Source of the DNA: Ceratotherium simum simum | Taxonomy: Eukaryota; Chordata; Mammalia; Perissodactyla; Rhinocerotidae | Length of the DNA: 64,000 nt | Assembly (NCBI RefSeq): GCF_000283155.1 | Contig: NW_004454178.1 | Location: forward strand, 27,420,271-27,484,270 | Direction of reading: 5' to 3' | Shown: in pieces, positions 43,701 to 56,063 of the stretch | Numbering within the stretch: position 1 is the first letter of the stretch | Layout of the letters: each line of letters begins with the position of its first letter | Made by a program: the position numbers and the translations under genes | The notes under the pieces: model-generated | Database searches by the model: none | What the model saw: only the letters and a program-made list of their open reading frames with translations | Told to the model about the DNA's origin: nothing

Positions 43701-45595
43701 ATTGCCCAGCAGTTATCCTTGGGGTGCTGCCATGAGAGTGTTTCAGAATTTGGGCAGGGTGCAAAGGGGTTTTGAAGATCATCTGAAGTTCTACTGGTTA
43801 CCTGTGTACATGCATGGGTGTACATTTAGATCTGTTCAATGTTTTATTTAAATGTTTTTAAAACTAAAGACCTAGGGACAGTTCAGTTCTGCCAAATGCT
43901 ACTGAGAGGTGGGGTAAGATGATGCTTGTCAAGTGCCTGCTGAGGTCTGTGAGATGGGAGCAAAGGGAACTCAGTGGGAGATGTTTCTGTGGACTGACCA
44001 TGGTGGGATCCAGATCTCAGTGGGTTGAGCAGTGAGGGGTTTGAGGAAATAAACACTCTGAGTGAGGACAGCTCTTTCAGGAGAATTTGTGAGCCCTGAG
44101 CCCTCCCACAGGCCTCTAGCAGGGCTTGGCAGACAGCTGGGACCATGGAAGAGGCAAAGAGTTGGTCAAATCCAGAATCAGGGTTTTCCAGAGGGTGAGG
44201 TGGGAGGGAGGTGAAGCATTGCAGGACCAATGATGATGGCTGGCCAAGGGGTGGCCCCACATCTCAGCCTGCAGGGCTTCCCTGGTGACCATTCTTGTGA
44301 GTCCTGCTCTGAGAGTTGTTCCGGCAGTCAGCCATCCCCCCAGTCCCTGCCCCTCTCCAGGGATGCTTATCTAAACTGTCAGACGGAGTGGCTTTCTGCA
44401 ACCCTGCATTCTGGCCAATCTGCCTCATTTGGGGGCCGTGTTGACTTCCTGGAAGTACAAGCCCCACCTTGACGGGAGCTGTGGAGATGACACTGACCTC
44501 AAGGAGGAGGTGGCCCACTCGGCTCAGGGTCTGGCAGAGGGGGTGCTCCGCACATGTCTGCTGGAGGAATGAACAAGTGGATGGATGGGGGATGGATGAA
44601 GCTGGTGGATGGCTGGCCTGCCGTGAGCAGACCTGCAGGATGGGTGGGGAGTGGGGAAGGCGAGAGCAGACGGTGCGTTTTCCAGGTGAGGGAGAGCAGA
44701 TGTGAGAGTAGGGCCCCTGGAACAGCCCTGAATTTGTGTGTGTGTGTGCATGTGTGTGCATGCACGTGCACACAAGACTTTGGGGAAAGAATTTTGGATT
44801 CTTCAGATTTTTCAAGTGAATGAGCACCAAGTGAAAAATCAAGCTTTGCTTCATGAGCACATGACTTTGGCCGGGCTCTAACCTGCCCCAACACAGTCCT
44901 GACCTGACCCTGACCCTAACCGCACTCTGACCTCCCCTGACCCAGCCCTAGCCCTAACCCCAACTTTGGAGGTGGCCCGCTTTCCTCCCCACCCCATTCC
45001 CATCACCCACACACCCAGGCTGCCCATCTTCCTCTGTCTCCGTGGCCCTCCTCCCTCCATGGCCCGTCAGCATCTGGAGGCCAGCCAGCTCAGGGCTCTC
45101 GCTGCTCCTTCCCCTGCCCTTTGGTCCCACATGTGGCATCCTAATGCTGCGGACTCCCCGCTCTCAAAGCTGTCACCAGGAAAAAGCCTGGGCTGGCTCT
45201 CCAGTTCTCTCCTCTATGGACACCTGGCACCCCTGAGCCACCCCGCCCCCATACTGGGCCTTAGTTTCCCACCTATGCACCACAGGCTTGGGGCTGGGGG
45301 TGCAGAGGTGGTGCCCAGGTGGGCAGTGGAGGCAACCCAGCCTCCAGTTCTGAGGAGACCTCTGCTCTCCAGGCTGGAGCAGAGGGCCACGAGCTCCAGG
45401 GTTCCTTCCACTCCCACACAGAATGGGTCTCATTTCCCAGGTGTTGGGTAGTTCCCAGCTGGTGCCCATCTTAGTGTGAGTCCCTGTGGGGCAGGGCCAG
45501 GCAGGAGCACTCTATCCTCTTGGCTTGAACTCACATGGGCCACATAGTCCTGCCTCCCCACTCACGAGCCCCTCCCATAGATGAGCTTGGCAGAA
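43700..45595. other. Intergenic with a TG-rich run and telomere-like words
   Basis: TG/CA alternating run at 44734-44774. At 44885-44962 are scattered CCCTGACCCTAACC and GCCCTAGCCCTAACCCC words. No gene recognised. Confidence 0.5.
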
Positions 45596-45641
45596 GTGTG
45601 TACGCGTGCACGCATGTGTGTGTACGTGTGTGTGTGTGTTA
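45596..45641. repeat. TG/CG-rich dinucleotide run
   Basis: Alternating purine-pyrimidine run (GTGTGTACGCGTGCACGCATG..., ending in a TG tract) that abuts the LTR-like element to its right. Confidence 0.8.
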
Positions 45642-46254
45642 TGTGCCAGTCTCAGCCTGTCAATAGTAATGCTACGGGCTAGAAATGCCTGGGGGCACTC
45701 ACCTGGGCCAGTGAGCTTCCCACAGACATCTCCTTTTTCCAAACCAATGTCGTGACTGGACCTACCGCTGTGGTTCTTGTTATGATTGCAAGACGCCCTT
45801 CAGCAATAACCATCAGGGAACTTTGAAGAAAAAAAGTGTTTATTACTTACAAGCCCTGGAGCGTACAAGGCACGCCAGGAGCCACACAGGGAGGTCGTGG
45901 GGGGAGAGAAAGGGCGAGAGCCTGGACCTGGGGTTCTGCTTTTACTCGGGTCAAGAGTAGGGGTCTAGGGTTGGGGTCTAGGGTTTCACGGGCTCACTTT
46001 TTATTGGTGAATTTAAAACATAAGAGCAGGAATTTAAAGCACAGAAGAGTAAAAATAAGTGGCCCAAATGGTCAGTTATTAAAATCAACCACAATCTCTA
46101 GAACAAAGGAGCCTGGGGGAGGTTCCTGGCTCTTGATCTAGTCGTGTGGCTGGCAATGTGTTTATTCAAGACTGCCTTCCTTGAAGTGGATGCCTTGGCA
46201 ATCAAAGCTTGTCAGGCACTCGTGTTACAAAAAAGAAAAAAAAACCCACTGTCA
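45642..46254 (-). mobile_element. LTR-like element, copy A
   Basis: About 613 bp bounded by TGTGCCAGTCTCAGCCT and CCCACTGTCA. It shares most of its length with the element at 56710-57230, for example TTCAGCAATAACCATCAGG and TCTAGGGTTT. On the minus strand it has AATAAA (complement of TTTATT at about 45839), which favours antisense orientation. Probably a solo LTR of an equid retrovirus. Confidence 0.55.
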
Positions 46255-46261
46255 GGGTTTA

Positions 46262-46550
46262 CACTGCAGTGTGTGTATGCATGTGCATCTGCATGTGTAT
46301 ATATGTGCGCGTATGTATATATGCCTGTGTGTATATGTGTGCATATGTATATATGTATGTGTGCATGTGTACATATGCATGTCTGTATATGTGTGCGTGT
46401 GTATATATGCATGTATGTATGTGCATGGGTATATATGAGTGCATATGTATGTATGCATGTGTGTGTGTGTATATGGGTGTGTATGCTGTGTGTGTATATG
46501 TGTGCATGCGTATATGTACACAAATATGCGTGTATATGGTTGTATATAGG
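46262..46550. repeat. TG/TA/CA alternating microsatellite region
   Basis: Nearly 290 bp of alternating purine-pyrimidine sequence built from TATATGTGTGCATG-like words. It generates spurious Tyr/Thr/His/Ile-rich ORFs on the minus strand and Cys/Met/Tyr-rich ones on the plus strand. Confidence 0.9.
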
Positions 46551-46887
46551 TGGGGGGGGGAACTGGACTGCAACTACCACACCAGAAAGTCATATACAAG
46601 TGCAGTCACCCAAGAGCACTGTCTGGCCCCTGCACCCTGCCCGCCTGCTCAGGCAGCCCTGGGCTACCCTGTTTTTCAGGAGTCCTCTCCAAGGCACGTT
46701 TGGGCCTATGGTTTCCTCCTACCATCTGCTCCCTCCTGCCTCTGACACTCAGGGATTTCTCATCCTGTTAGGACCACTGAGAAGACCCCATCTTCTTCTC
46801 CTATACTACCATGGAGTTAAGAGAAAAAGTCACAAACATACTTTCCATACCTTCTACGGATTTGTAGTGGGGTGTTTGGCCATCTTT

Positions 46888-47112
46888 TTAAAAAACTTTT
46901 TATTTTGGAAACTTTCAAACAGATACAAATAGACTAGTATAAAGACCCCATGTGCCCCTCACCCCCAGCTTTGGCAATTATCAAATCATGACTGATACTG
47001 TTCCACCTCTCCTCCATCTACTAGCCCAGAATGTTTTGAAACAAATGCCAGATATCATATCATTTCATCTACAAAAATTTCAGTATGAATAAAATATAAG
47101 GACTTTTTTTAA
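46888..47112 (-). mobile_element. Old L1 3' UTR, left part
   Basis: Antisense L1 tail: TTTTTATTTTGGAAACTTTCAAACAGATAC, CCAGCTTTGGCAATTATCAAATCATGAC, TTTTGAAACAAATGCCAGATATCATATCATTTCATC, then ATAAGGACTTTTTTT. Its continuation is found 6.65 kb to the right, after the younger L1. Confidence 0.75.
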
Positions 47113-47579
47113 TGTTTCTCTAGTTTTTCTTTTTTTTATCATTATTTTATTGAGGTCATATTGGCTTATAACAGTGTGTAAATTTCAGGTGTACATTATT
47201 ATATTTCAGTTTCTATATAGATTGCCTTGTATATTTGTATAGATATATATTTGCCTTATATTCTGTATAGATTGCCTATAGATCATGCTCACCACCAATA
47301 GTCTAGTTTTTATCTGTCACCACATGTGTCCCTTTACCCCTTTCACCCTCCCCTCATCCCCTTCCCCTCTGGTAACCACGAATCTGTTCTTCTTGTCCAT
47401 GTGTTTGTTTATCTTCCACATATGAGTGAAATCATACAGTATTTGTCTGATTTATTTCACTTAGCATAACACGCCAAGGCCCATCCGTGTTGTCGCAAAT
47501 GGCATGATTCTGTCTTTTTTATGGCTGAGTAGTATTCCATTGTGTGTGTGTATATATATATATATACACCACATCTTCT

Positions 47580-50500
47580 TTATCCATTCATCCGTTGATG
47601 GGTACTTGGATTGCTTCTGCATCTGGCTATTGTGAATAATGCTGTGATGAACATAGGGATGCATACGTCTCTTTGAATTGTTGATTTCATGTTCTTTAGA
47701 TAAATATCTAGTAGTGAGATAGCTGGATCATATGGTAGTTCCATTTTTAATTGTTTGAGAAATCTCCATACTGTTTTCCATACCGACTGCACCAGTTTGC
47801 ATTCCCACCAGCAGTGTATGAGGTTTCCCCTTTCTCTACATCCTCTCCAACATTTATTATTTCTTGTCTTGTTAATTATAGCCATTCTGATGGATGTGAG
47901 GTGATACTGTAGTTTTGATTTGCATTTCCCTAATAATTCATGATGTTGAGTGTCTTTTCATGTGCCTGTTGGCCATTTGTATATCTTCCTTGGAAAAATG
48001 TCTATTCATATCCTCTGCCCATTTTTTGATCGGGTTGTTCACTTTTTTATTGTTGAGTTGTATGAGTTCTTCATATATTTTGGAAATTAACCCCTTGTCA
48101 GATATATGATTTGCAAATATTTTTTCCCAGTTGGTGGGTTGTCTTTTCATTTTGTTGATGGTTTCCTTTGCCTTACAGAAGCTTTTTAATCTGATGTAGT
48201 CCCATTTGTTTTTCTTTTGTTTCCCTTGCCTGAGTAGACATGGTATTCGAAGAGATATTGCTAAGACCGATGTCAAAGAGAGTACTGCCTATATTTTCTT
48301 CTAGGATTTTTATGGTTTCAGGTCTTACATTCAAGTCTTTTGTTCATCTTGAGTTAATTTTTGTGTATGGTGTAAGATAATAGTCTACTTTCATTCTTTT
48401 GCACATGGCTGTCCAGTTTTCCCAACACCATTTATTGAAAAAACCCACTGTCTTTCTCCATTGCATGTTCTTGGCTTCTTTGTCAAAGATTAGATGTCCA
48501 TAGATATGTGGTTTTATTTCTGGGCTCTCAATTCTTTCCATTGATCTGTGTGTCTGTTTTTCTGCTAGTACCACGCTGTTTTGATTATTATAGCTTTGTA
48601 GTGTATTTTGATTTTATTTATTTTATTTTTCCCCCCCAAGCCCCAGTAGATAGTTGTATGTCATAGCTGCACATCCTGCTAGTTGCTGTATGTGGGACTC
48701 GGCCTCAGGATGGATGGAGAAGTGGTGCCTCGATGCGCACCCGGGATCCGAACCCAGGCCACCAGCATTGCAGCGTGCGCACTTAACCACCAAGCCACAG
48801 GGCCGGCCCCTGTATTTTGAATTCAGGGTGTGTGATACCTCCAACTTTGTTCTTTTTTCTCAGGATTGCTTGGCTATTCCAGGTCTTTCTTGTTCCTTAT
48901 AAATTTTAGGATTCTTTGTTCTTTTTCCGTGAAGAATGTCATTGCGATTCTGATTGGCAGTGCACTGAATCTGTAGATTGCTTTAGGTATTATGGACATT
49001 TTAACTATGTTTATTCTTCAACCCATTAGCACGGAATATCTTTCTATTTCTTTATGCCTTTTTTGTTTTCTTTCAATAATGTCTTTTAGTTTTCAGTGTA
49101 TAAGTCTTTCACTTCCTTGGTTAAATTTATTCCTAGGTATTTTATTCTTTTTGTTGCGATTGTAAATGGGATTGTATTCTTGACTTCTCTTTCTGCTAGT
49201 TTGTTATTAGTGTATAGAAATGCAACTGATTTTTGCATGTTGATTTTGTACCCTGCAACTTTGCTGTATTTGTTGATTATTTTTAATAGTTTTTTGATGG
49301 ATTCTTTAGGATTTTCTATATATATAATCATGTCATCCACAAATAGTGACAGTTTTACTTCTTCCTTTCCTGTTTGGATCCCTTTTATTTCTTTTTCTTA
49401 CCTAATTGCTCTGGCTAAAACTTCCAGTACTATGTTGAATAAGAGTGGTGAGAGTGGGCATCCTTGTCTTGTTCCTGTTCTCAGAGGAATGGCTTTCAGT
49501 TTTTCACCATTGAGTATGATGTTGGCTGTGGGTTTGTCATATATGGCCTTTATTATGTTGGGGTATTTTCCTTCTCTACCCATTTTATTGAGAGTTTTTA
49601 TCATAAATGGATATTGGATATTGTCAAATGCTTTCTCTGCATCTACTGAGATGATCGTGTGATTTTTATTCCTCATTTTGTTAATGTGGTGTATCACATC
49701 GATTGATTTGTGGATGCTGAACCATCCTTGTGTCCCTGGAATAAATCCCACTTGGTCATGTTGTATGATCCTTTTAATGTATTGCTGTATTCAATTTGCT
49801 AATATTTTGTTGAGGATTTTTGCATCTATGTTCATCAGTGATATTGGCTTGTAATTTTCCTTTTTTGTCTTGTCCTTATCTGGCTTTGGTATCAGGGTAA
49901 TGTTGGTCTCATAAAATGAGTTAGGAAGTGTCCCACGCTCTTCAATTTTTCAGAATAATTTGAGAAATATAGGAATTAAATCTGTTTTGAATGTTTGGTA
50001 GAATTCACCAGAGAAGCCATCTGGTCCTGTACTTTTGTTTCTTGGGAGGTTTTTGATTGCTTTTTCAATCTCTTTACTTGTGATTGCTCTCATATTCTCT
50101 ATATCTTCTTGATTCAGTTTTGGGAAGTTGTATGATTCTAAGAATTTATCCATTTCTTGTAGGTTATCAAGTTTGTTGGCCTATAGCTTTTCATAGTATT
50201 CTCTTATAATCCTTTGTATTTCTGTGGTATCCATTGTAATTTCTCTTCTTTCATTTCTGATTTTATTTATTTGAGTCTTCTCCCTTTTTTTCTTAGTAAG
50301 TCTGGCTAAGTGTTTGTCAGTTCTGTTTATCTTCTCAAAGAACCAGCTCTTAGTTTCATTGATCCTTTCTGTTGTTTTTTTAGTCTCGATTTTGTTTATA
50401 TCTGCTCTGATTTTTATTATTTCCTTCCTTCTACTGACGTTCATCTTTGTTTGTTCTTCTTTTTCTAGTTCTTTTAGGTATAGTGTAAGCTTGTTTATTT

Positions 50501-51302
50501 GAGAGTTTTCTTGTTTCTTGAGGTAGGCCTATATTGCTATAAATTTTCCTCTTAGTACTGCTTTTGCTGCATCCCATAGGTTTTGGTATGTTGTGTTTTC
50601 ATTTTCATTTGTCTCCAGATATTTTTTGATTTCTCATTTGATTTATTCATTGATGCAATTGTTGTCCAGTAGTAGCAAGTTGTTTAGTCTCCACATATTT
50701 GTGACTTTCCCAGCTTTTGTCTTGTTGTTGATTTCTTGTGGTTGGAAAAGATGCTTGATATGATTTCAATCTTCTTAAAGTTATTTAGGTTTGCTTTGTT
50801 TCCCAACATATGATCTATTTTGAGAATGTGCGCTTGAGAAGAATGTGTATTCTGCTGTTTTTGGATGGAATGTTCTATATATAGCTATTAAGTCCATCTT
50901 GTCTAGTGTTTCATTTAAGGCCACTGTTTCCTTGTTGGCTTTCTGTCTGGATGATCTATCCATTGACGTAAGTGGGGTGTTAAGGTCCCCAACAATTATT
51001 GTGTTACTGTCAATTTCTCCCTTTAGGTCTGTTAATAGTTGCTCTATATACTTTGGTGCTCCTGTGTTTGGTGCATATATGTTAATAGGTGTTATGTATT
51101 CTTGGTGGAATGCCCCTTTTGTCATAAAATGCCTACCTTTGTCTCTTGTTTTCTTTTTTATCTTGATGTCTGCTTTGTCTGATATAAATATGGCCACACC
51201 CACTTTTTTTTGCTTGCCATTTGCTTGGAGTATCATCTTCCATCCTTTCACTTTGAGCTTGTGTTTGTCTTTAGAGCTGAGATGTGTTTCCTGGAGCAGC
51301 AT
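47580..51302 (-). pseudogene. L1 ORF2 remnant (endonuclease and reverse transcriptase)
   Basis: The endonuclease piece at 51302-50781 has LLQETHLSSKDKHKLKVKGW and NIYAPNTGAPKYIEQLL. The RT piece at 49751-49398 has [17 protein letters not shown] and [20 protein letters not shown]. The next piece (49340-49086) starts with [11 protein letters not shown], where FADD is usual, and lies in another frame. The C-terminal pieces reach 47580. At least six frame breaks plus an ERE insertion. Confidence 0.88.
48612..48810 (-). mobile_element. ERE-type SINE inside the L1, 10-bp TSD
   Basis: T-rich tail, GTATGTCATAGCTGCACATCC, GGGATCCGAACCCAGGCCACC and CCACAGGGCCGGCCCC. Identical TGTATTTTGA copies at 48602-48611 and 48811-48820. 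It interrupts the L1 ORF2 3' half. Confidence 0.93.
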
Positions 51303-52045
51303 ATAGTTGGGTCTTGTTTTTTAATCCATCCAGCCACTCGGTGTCTTTTGATTGGTGAATTCAATCCGTTCACATTTGGAGTGATTATTGATATATGAAG
51401 GCTTAATACTGCCATTTTATCTTTTGTTTTCCAGTTGTTCTATATTTCCATTGTTTGTTTTTCTTTGTATTTCTGTCTGCCATTTCAGTTTGGTGGTTTT
51501 CTCAGTTTTCTCTTTATTTATGATTTATGACTCTGCTCTGATTATTTGTTGTGAGGTTTGTATAAAAGATCTCATAGATGAGATAGTTCTTTTCCTGATA
51601 GCCTCTTATCTCCATTAGCCTATGCAGTTTCCATCCTTTCCTCTTCCCCTTCTATATTTTTGTTGTCACAAATTATTCTTTTTTTGTGTTGTGAGTTTAT
51701 GACCAAATTGAAATGTTTATAATTATTTTTGATGCTTTCTTTCCCTTATCCTTTATGTTATAATTAAGTGTTTGCCAACCTATTCTGATATAGAGCTGTA
51801 ATTTTCTGATTTTTTCTGTGTATTTAGTTCCTTGCTTAAAGATTTGTAAACCTTTGCCTTTTTGTTTCGGGTAGGAGGGCTCCCTTCAACATTTCTTGTA
51901 AGGCAGGTCTAGTGGCAATGAACTCCCTCAGCTTTTGTTTGTCTTGGAAAGCTTTTATTTCTCCATTATATCTGAAGGATAATTTTGCTGGATGGAGGAT
52001 TCTTGGCTGATAGTTTTTGTTTTTCAGTATTTTGAATATATCATT

Positions 52046-52844
52046 CTACTCTCTCCTAGCCTGTAAGGTTTTTGCTGAGAAACCTGCTGAAAGCCTGATG
52101 GGGGTTCCTTTGTAGGTTATTTTCTTCTCTCTTGCTGCCCTTAATATTTTTTCTTTGTCATTGACTTTTGACAGTTTTAATATTGTATGCCTTGAAGAAG
52201 GTCTTTTTTTATTGGTGTAATTAGGAGTTCTGTTAGCTTCATGTACTTGCATGTCCAGTTCTTTGCCCAGGTTTGTAAAGTTCTCAGCTATTATTTCGTT
52301 GAATAAGCTCTCTGCTCCTTTCTCTCTCTCTTCTCCCTCTGGGACACCTATAATCTTTATGTTACTTTTCCTAATTGAGTCAGATATTTCTCGAAGAATT
52401 TCTTTGTTTTTAAAATCTTAGTTCTCTCTCTCCTCCACCTGAATCATTTCTAGGTTTCTATCCTTGAGCTCATTAATTCTCTCCTTCATAAGGTCTGCTC
52501 TATTTTTAATGCTTTCTACATTATTTTTTTATCTCATTAATTGTATTCGTCCTATATGGAATTTCTGTTTGGTTTTTCTTTAGAGCTTCAGTCTCTTTGA
52601 GAAAGTAATCCCTCTGTTCATTAATTTTATTCCTGAGCTCATTGAACTGTCTTTCTGAGTTTTCTTGTAACTTGTTGAGTTTCTTTATTGCAGCCATTTT
52701 GAACTCTCTGTCAGTTAGAGTGTAATCTTCTGTGACTTCAGGTTTGGTTTCTGGACAGTTGTCATTTTCCTTCTGTTCTGCTGTGTTACTGTAGTTTATG
52801 GTATTAGATGAATTGATCCTTTGCTGGTGCATTTGTGGTAGCAA
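52046..52844 (-). pseudogene. L1 ORF1 remnant (RNA-binding coiled-coil protein)
   Basis: Two open pieces. 52844-52521 is a coiled-coil segment rich in Glu/Lys/Asn (KLNKLQENSERQFNELRNKI). 52252-52046 contains HTILKLSKVNDKEKILRAAR, typical of the C-terminal RNA-binding part of L1 ORF1p. The frame is broken between them. Confidence 0.8.
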
Positions 52845-53759
52845 TCACCTTTTCTTATTTGGGTATGGCTTTTGTTACTTTGGTACTGAGTTGTTTCTGG
52901 CTGTATTTGAGAGACTGCACTTTTCACCCTTCACTGCCTCTGCCAGAAGTGTCGTCAGTGCCCTCCTTGTGCTGCTTGTGCCTCTGGGGTTGCTGGTACC
53001 TTGCTGCTTACAATGTCACTGTAGTCTCAGGTGACACCACCAGGGTCACCAGGTTGCAAGCACTTCTGCTGCTTCCAGGGTCATCTGGATCTCATGGTCC
53101 TCCACTGGCTGTCTGTGGGCTTGGATGCTGCTGTCCCATGCACCACCTGTGTTGCTGTTCCCCAGTTGTCTGGGGGTGCTGGTTGCACCACTGCCAGGAG
53201 TACTGGGTTCACGGGTGTCGCTGTCCGTGGTGGGGGCCCAGGGACCTGGGGACTTGTATGCAGCCCCTGCTGCTGGTGGAGCTGGTGTCAGGGGTGCTGC
53301 CACTGGGGGCTGGGTCACAAGTTCTTCTGTGGTTCCTGACACTCCTGGTTGCAAGGTCCACCTGCCACTGCTGGGGGGGTAGTAGGGGCTCTTTTTTCTG
53401 CTCCTGCCCTGTCTTCTCACAGTTCTGTGGGTCTGGCTGCTGCTTCTGCCACCACTCCGCCAGCCATTTTGCACGAGCTGGGCCACCCTCACCTCCACTC
53501 ACAACTGAGCAGGCCACTGCATGAGGATCCAGGCCCTGGATTGCTGCCACTGGGGGAAGGGGTGCTGCCCCCCTAGTCCCACTACTTCCTTGTGGTCCAG
53601 TCCACCCACCTTCAGATGTATAGCTGCCTGGATCTCTTAGGCATCCTGTTGTGCTATGTAGGGAATCCTCTGGTGGTCAATGGATGTCTGTTTGGTTGTA
53701 ACTTAGAGGAGAGAGACAAAGGGAACAACTCATTCTGCTGTGATGCTGATGTCACTCTC

Positions 53760-54165
53760 CGATAAAGACTTTTAAAAGTACATGATCCCAGGGGCTGGCC
53801 CAGTGGTGTAGTGGGTAAGTTCGTGCACTCCACTTTGGCGGCCCAGGATTCATGGGCCTGGATCCTGGGTGCAGACCTACACACCGCTCATCAAGCCATG
53901 CTGTGGCAGCATCCCACATACAAAATAGAGGAAGATTGGCACAGTGTCCCTGTTAGCTCAGGGACAATCTTCCTCAAGCAAAAAGAAGAAGATTGGCAAC
54001 AGGTGTTAGTTCAGGGCCAATCTTCCTCACCAAAAAAAGAAAAAGAAAATCATGGTCACAATTCTAGGACCACATCTAACCAAAAAAGGTAGATGACTTT
54101 AATTTCATCAAACATGCAGTCAGTCTTCACATTTTCCCCATAGTCGTATACATTTTAAAAAATAA
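53760..54165 (-). mobile_element. Old L1 3' UTR, right part
   Basis: Continues the element broken at 47112: GATAAAGACTTTTAAAAGTACATGATCCCA, an ERE, then TCATGGTCACAATTCTAGGACCACATCTAACC and CATGCAGTCAGTCTTCACATTTTCCCC, in the order of an antisense L1 tail. Confidence 0.65.
53791..54050 (+). mobile_element. ERE-type SINE, sense
   Basis: Starts GGGGCTGGCCCAGTGGTGTAGTGGGTAAG (tRNA-like A box), then GCCATGCTGTGGCAGCATCCCACATAC, GGAAGATTGGCACAGTGTC and TTAGTTCAGGGCCAATCTTCCTCACC with an A-rich tail. It is more diverged than the other EREs. Flanks CATGATCCCA (53781-53790) and CATGGTCACA (54051-54060) look like an aged target duplication. Confidence 0.9.
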
Positions 54166-55907
54166 TATATTTGATTGGATAGGGATCTCAGGCGCCAGGC
54201 CCAAATCCTGTGTGTGATCTCTCCGGCTTCCCATTGGCAATCACAAGGTGTTGCTGGCAAGCCTCCTGGGAGGTGCCCTCCCTACCCCAGACTTGGGGCA
54301 GTCAGTGCACTGCAGTCTCTCAGGCGAGCTGCAACTGAGGGCTCAGCCTCCTGCCCAGTGCACTCTTCACACATCTGCATTCCTTGCCCAGATACCACCA
54401 AGAAGCCTCCTTACCGGGGTCCTTGGTTGAGGCCCTATTCTCCACCCTGACTCAGTACTTTGCACTCCCAGCCTTCTGCCTCTGTCCGCCAGTCCATACA
54501 ACAGGGTCCATACAAAGGCAGGAGCCTTATGTTTGGGACTCCTCGGCAGTGTGATGATCCCCTCCCCACCACATCTGCACGTCATCTGACTCTCACCTGG
54601 TGTCCCATGGGGCAAAGTGGAACCCTGAGAAGCCACCACCTTTCTTTAGCCTCTTGCCTGCACTATTGCACTAGATGGATAAAGGCTCAATTGTGACTTG
54701 CAGTTGGGCTCAGTGTCCTAATTGGCCACCTGGACACCAGCAGCTCAACAGGATCCAGGTAATGTTCATGCCCTCCACTGACTAATGTGTCATCAAGCCT
54801 CTTAAGCAATGGCCTTCTCCTCCATCTCCTCAACTGCCTCTTGACTCTTGTTCTGGGTGCCTTGCCCTGCAGAGTGGCCCACAGACAGGAGTCTGCAGCT
54901 TGCACCCTGGAGTGTCATGACAGTGTTCCGTGTCTTCTCTAGCTCCTGTCACTGGGGGGTTAGCTCAAATGCTTTATCAGGTTCAGGTGTGATTTTTGTT
55001 TTGGGCAAGACCACCACCAATCATGAAGTGATTGAGTTTTTTTTTTTTAGGTATAATTACAGCTTCATGGATTTAAACATTTTTTGTGTTCCAATTCATT
55101 GAAATTATTCTCCTTATTGTATTCAAATCATCTCATCTTTGGCCCATGGGGGTGAATGTGAGTTGAGTTTTGAGTCCCTTTGACATTGGCCAACAGTCGT
55201 GATCTGCTTTGTTCTCTAGTATGAAAAGCTATTCCAGGCTCATCCTATACATTTCCTAACCCAGAGCTGAAAGCATCCACTTCTCTCAGGAGCGCCTCTT
55301 CCTCTTCCAGAGAAATGATCTCTAGAGACCACAGTCTAGATGGTACAGGTGCTTGTTTTTAGGCCTTGTTGGTGAACAGAACTCAGAAGTTTTCTGTTTA
55401 AGATAAGACACAGTACGAGTACATACTGACACTTTCCACTCAAATTCAGATCTACATGGTTTTTAACCTTATCGACTTAACTTTATCGATAAGACATCTG
55501 CATCTGCTTTACCCCACACAGAAATCTCAATAATGCCCAACATAATTATTCATTCATTTTATGACACAATAACCTCAAAATAACAGTACTGACACTGCCA
55601 TCAACAGCATGATTGCTGAAAGCAATTTAAGATGTTTTTATCTAGGTGTACCAACAAAACTATGTTTTAAAATTATTTGGAAAACAATTACAGAAAATGA
55701 AACATTATTCTTTTTGTACTCAAGCTATATAGATCTACAGTCAAAATCCTGGATTTTAAAGTCACTTGGAAGAGTTTGGTAGGGTTATGCTACCAACTGA
55801 TAATGCAAGTTAATTGGGTTCATCTTGCTTTCAAATTTAATAATTCCTTTTAAAATATAACTTAATTTAATTTAATTTAGTAATTACCTAAATATTTACA
55901 TGGTTCT
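54166..55907. other. Intergenic, partly antisense old L1
   Basis: 54,166-54,955 looks unique. From about 54,960 (GCTTTATCAGGTTCAGGTGTG) to about 55,720 the sequence reads like the reverse complement of an old L1 body (CATTGGCCAACAGTCGTGATCTGC, GCTATTCCAGGCTCATCCTATAC). No gene. Confidence 0.45.
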
Positions 55908-55921
55908 AAAGCCAAATCTAT

Positions 55922-56063
55922 TAGTATTTTGGTGGTGAACATGATGTAGTCCATGCAGAAATAGAAGTACAATGATGTACACCTGAAATTTTTACAATGT
56001 TATAAACCAATGTTACTGCAATAAACAAAAAATTAAAAAAAAATAAATCATAATAATAATAAT
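55922..56063 (+). mobile_element. 142-bp 5'-truncated L1 with 14-bp TSD
   Basis: Contains GATGTACACCTGAAATTTTTACAATGTTATAAACC, the sense version of the 3' tip of the large L1, and ends in an A-rich tail (AATTAAAAAAAAATAAATCATAATAAT). Flanked by identical AAAGCCAAATCTAT at 55908-55921 and 56064-56077. Confidence 0.88.

Larger units (their letters stand above)
47113..53759 (-). mobile_element. Nearly full-length L1 retrotransposon, antisense, inactive
   Basis: About 6.6 kb. On the minus strand, 5' to 3': GC-rich 5' UTR (about 53759-52850), ORF1 pieces, ORF2 pieces, and a 3' UTR ending near 47130 in an A-rich tail. Both ORFs are interrupted, so it cannot move by itself. An ERE sits inside it. 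The duplicated site flanking it is likely ATAARGACTTTT (47096-47107 and 53762-53773). Confidence 0.88.

Noticed and set aside
46144..46932. 262-codon frame with Cys/Met/Tyr repeats, and His/Thr/Tyr/Ile-rich minus-strand frames
   Set aside because: Translations of the TG/TA/CA microsatellite.
49086..51306. Plus-strand open frames of 153-188 codons with hydrophobic segments
   Set aside because: Antisense shadows of L1 ORF2; their membrane-like look comes from T-rich complement codons.
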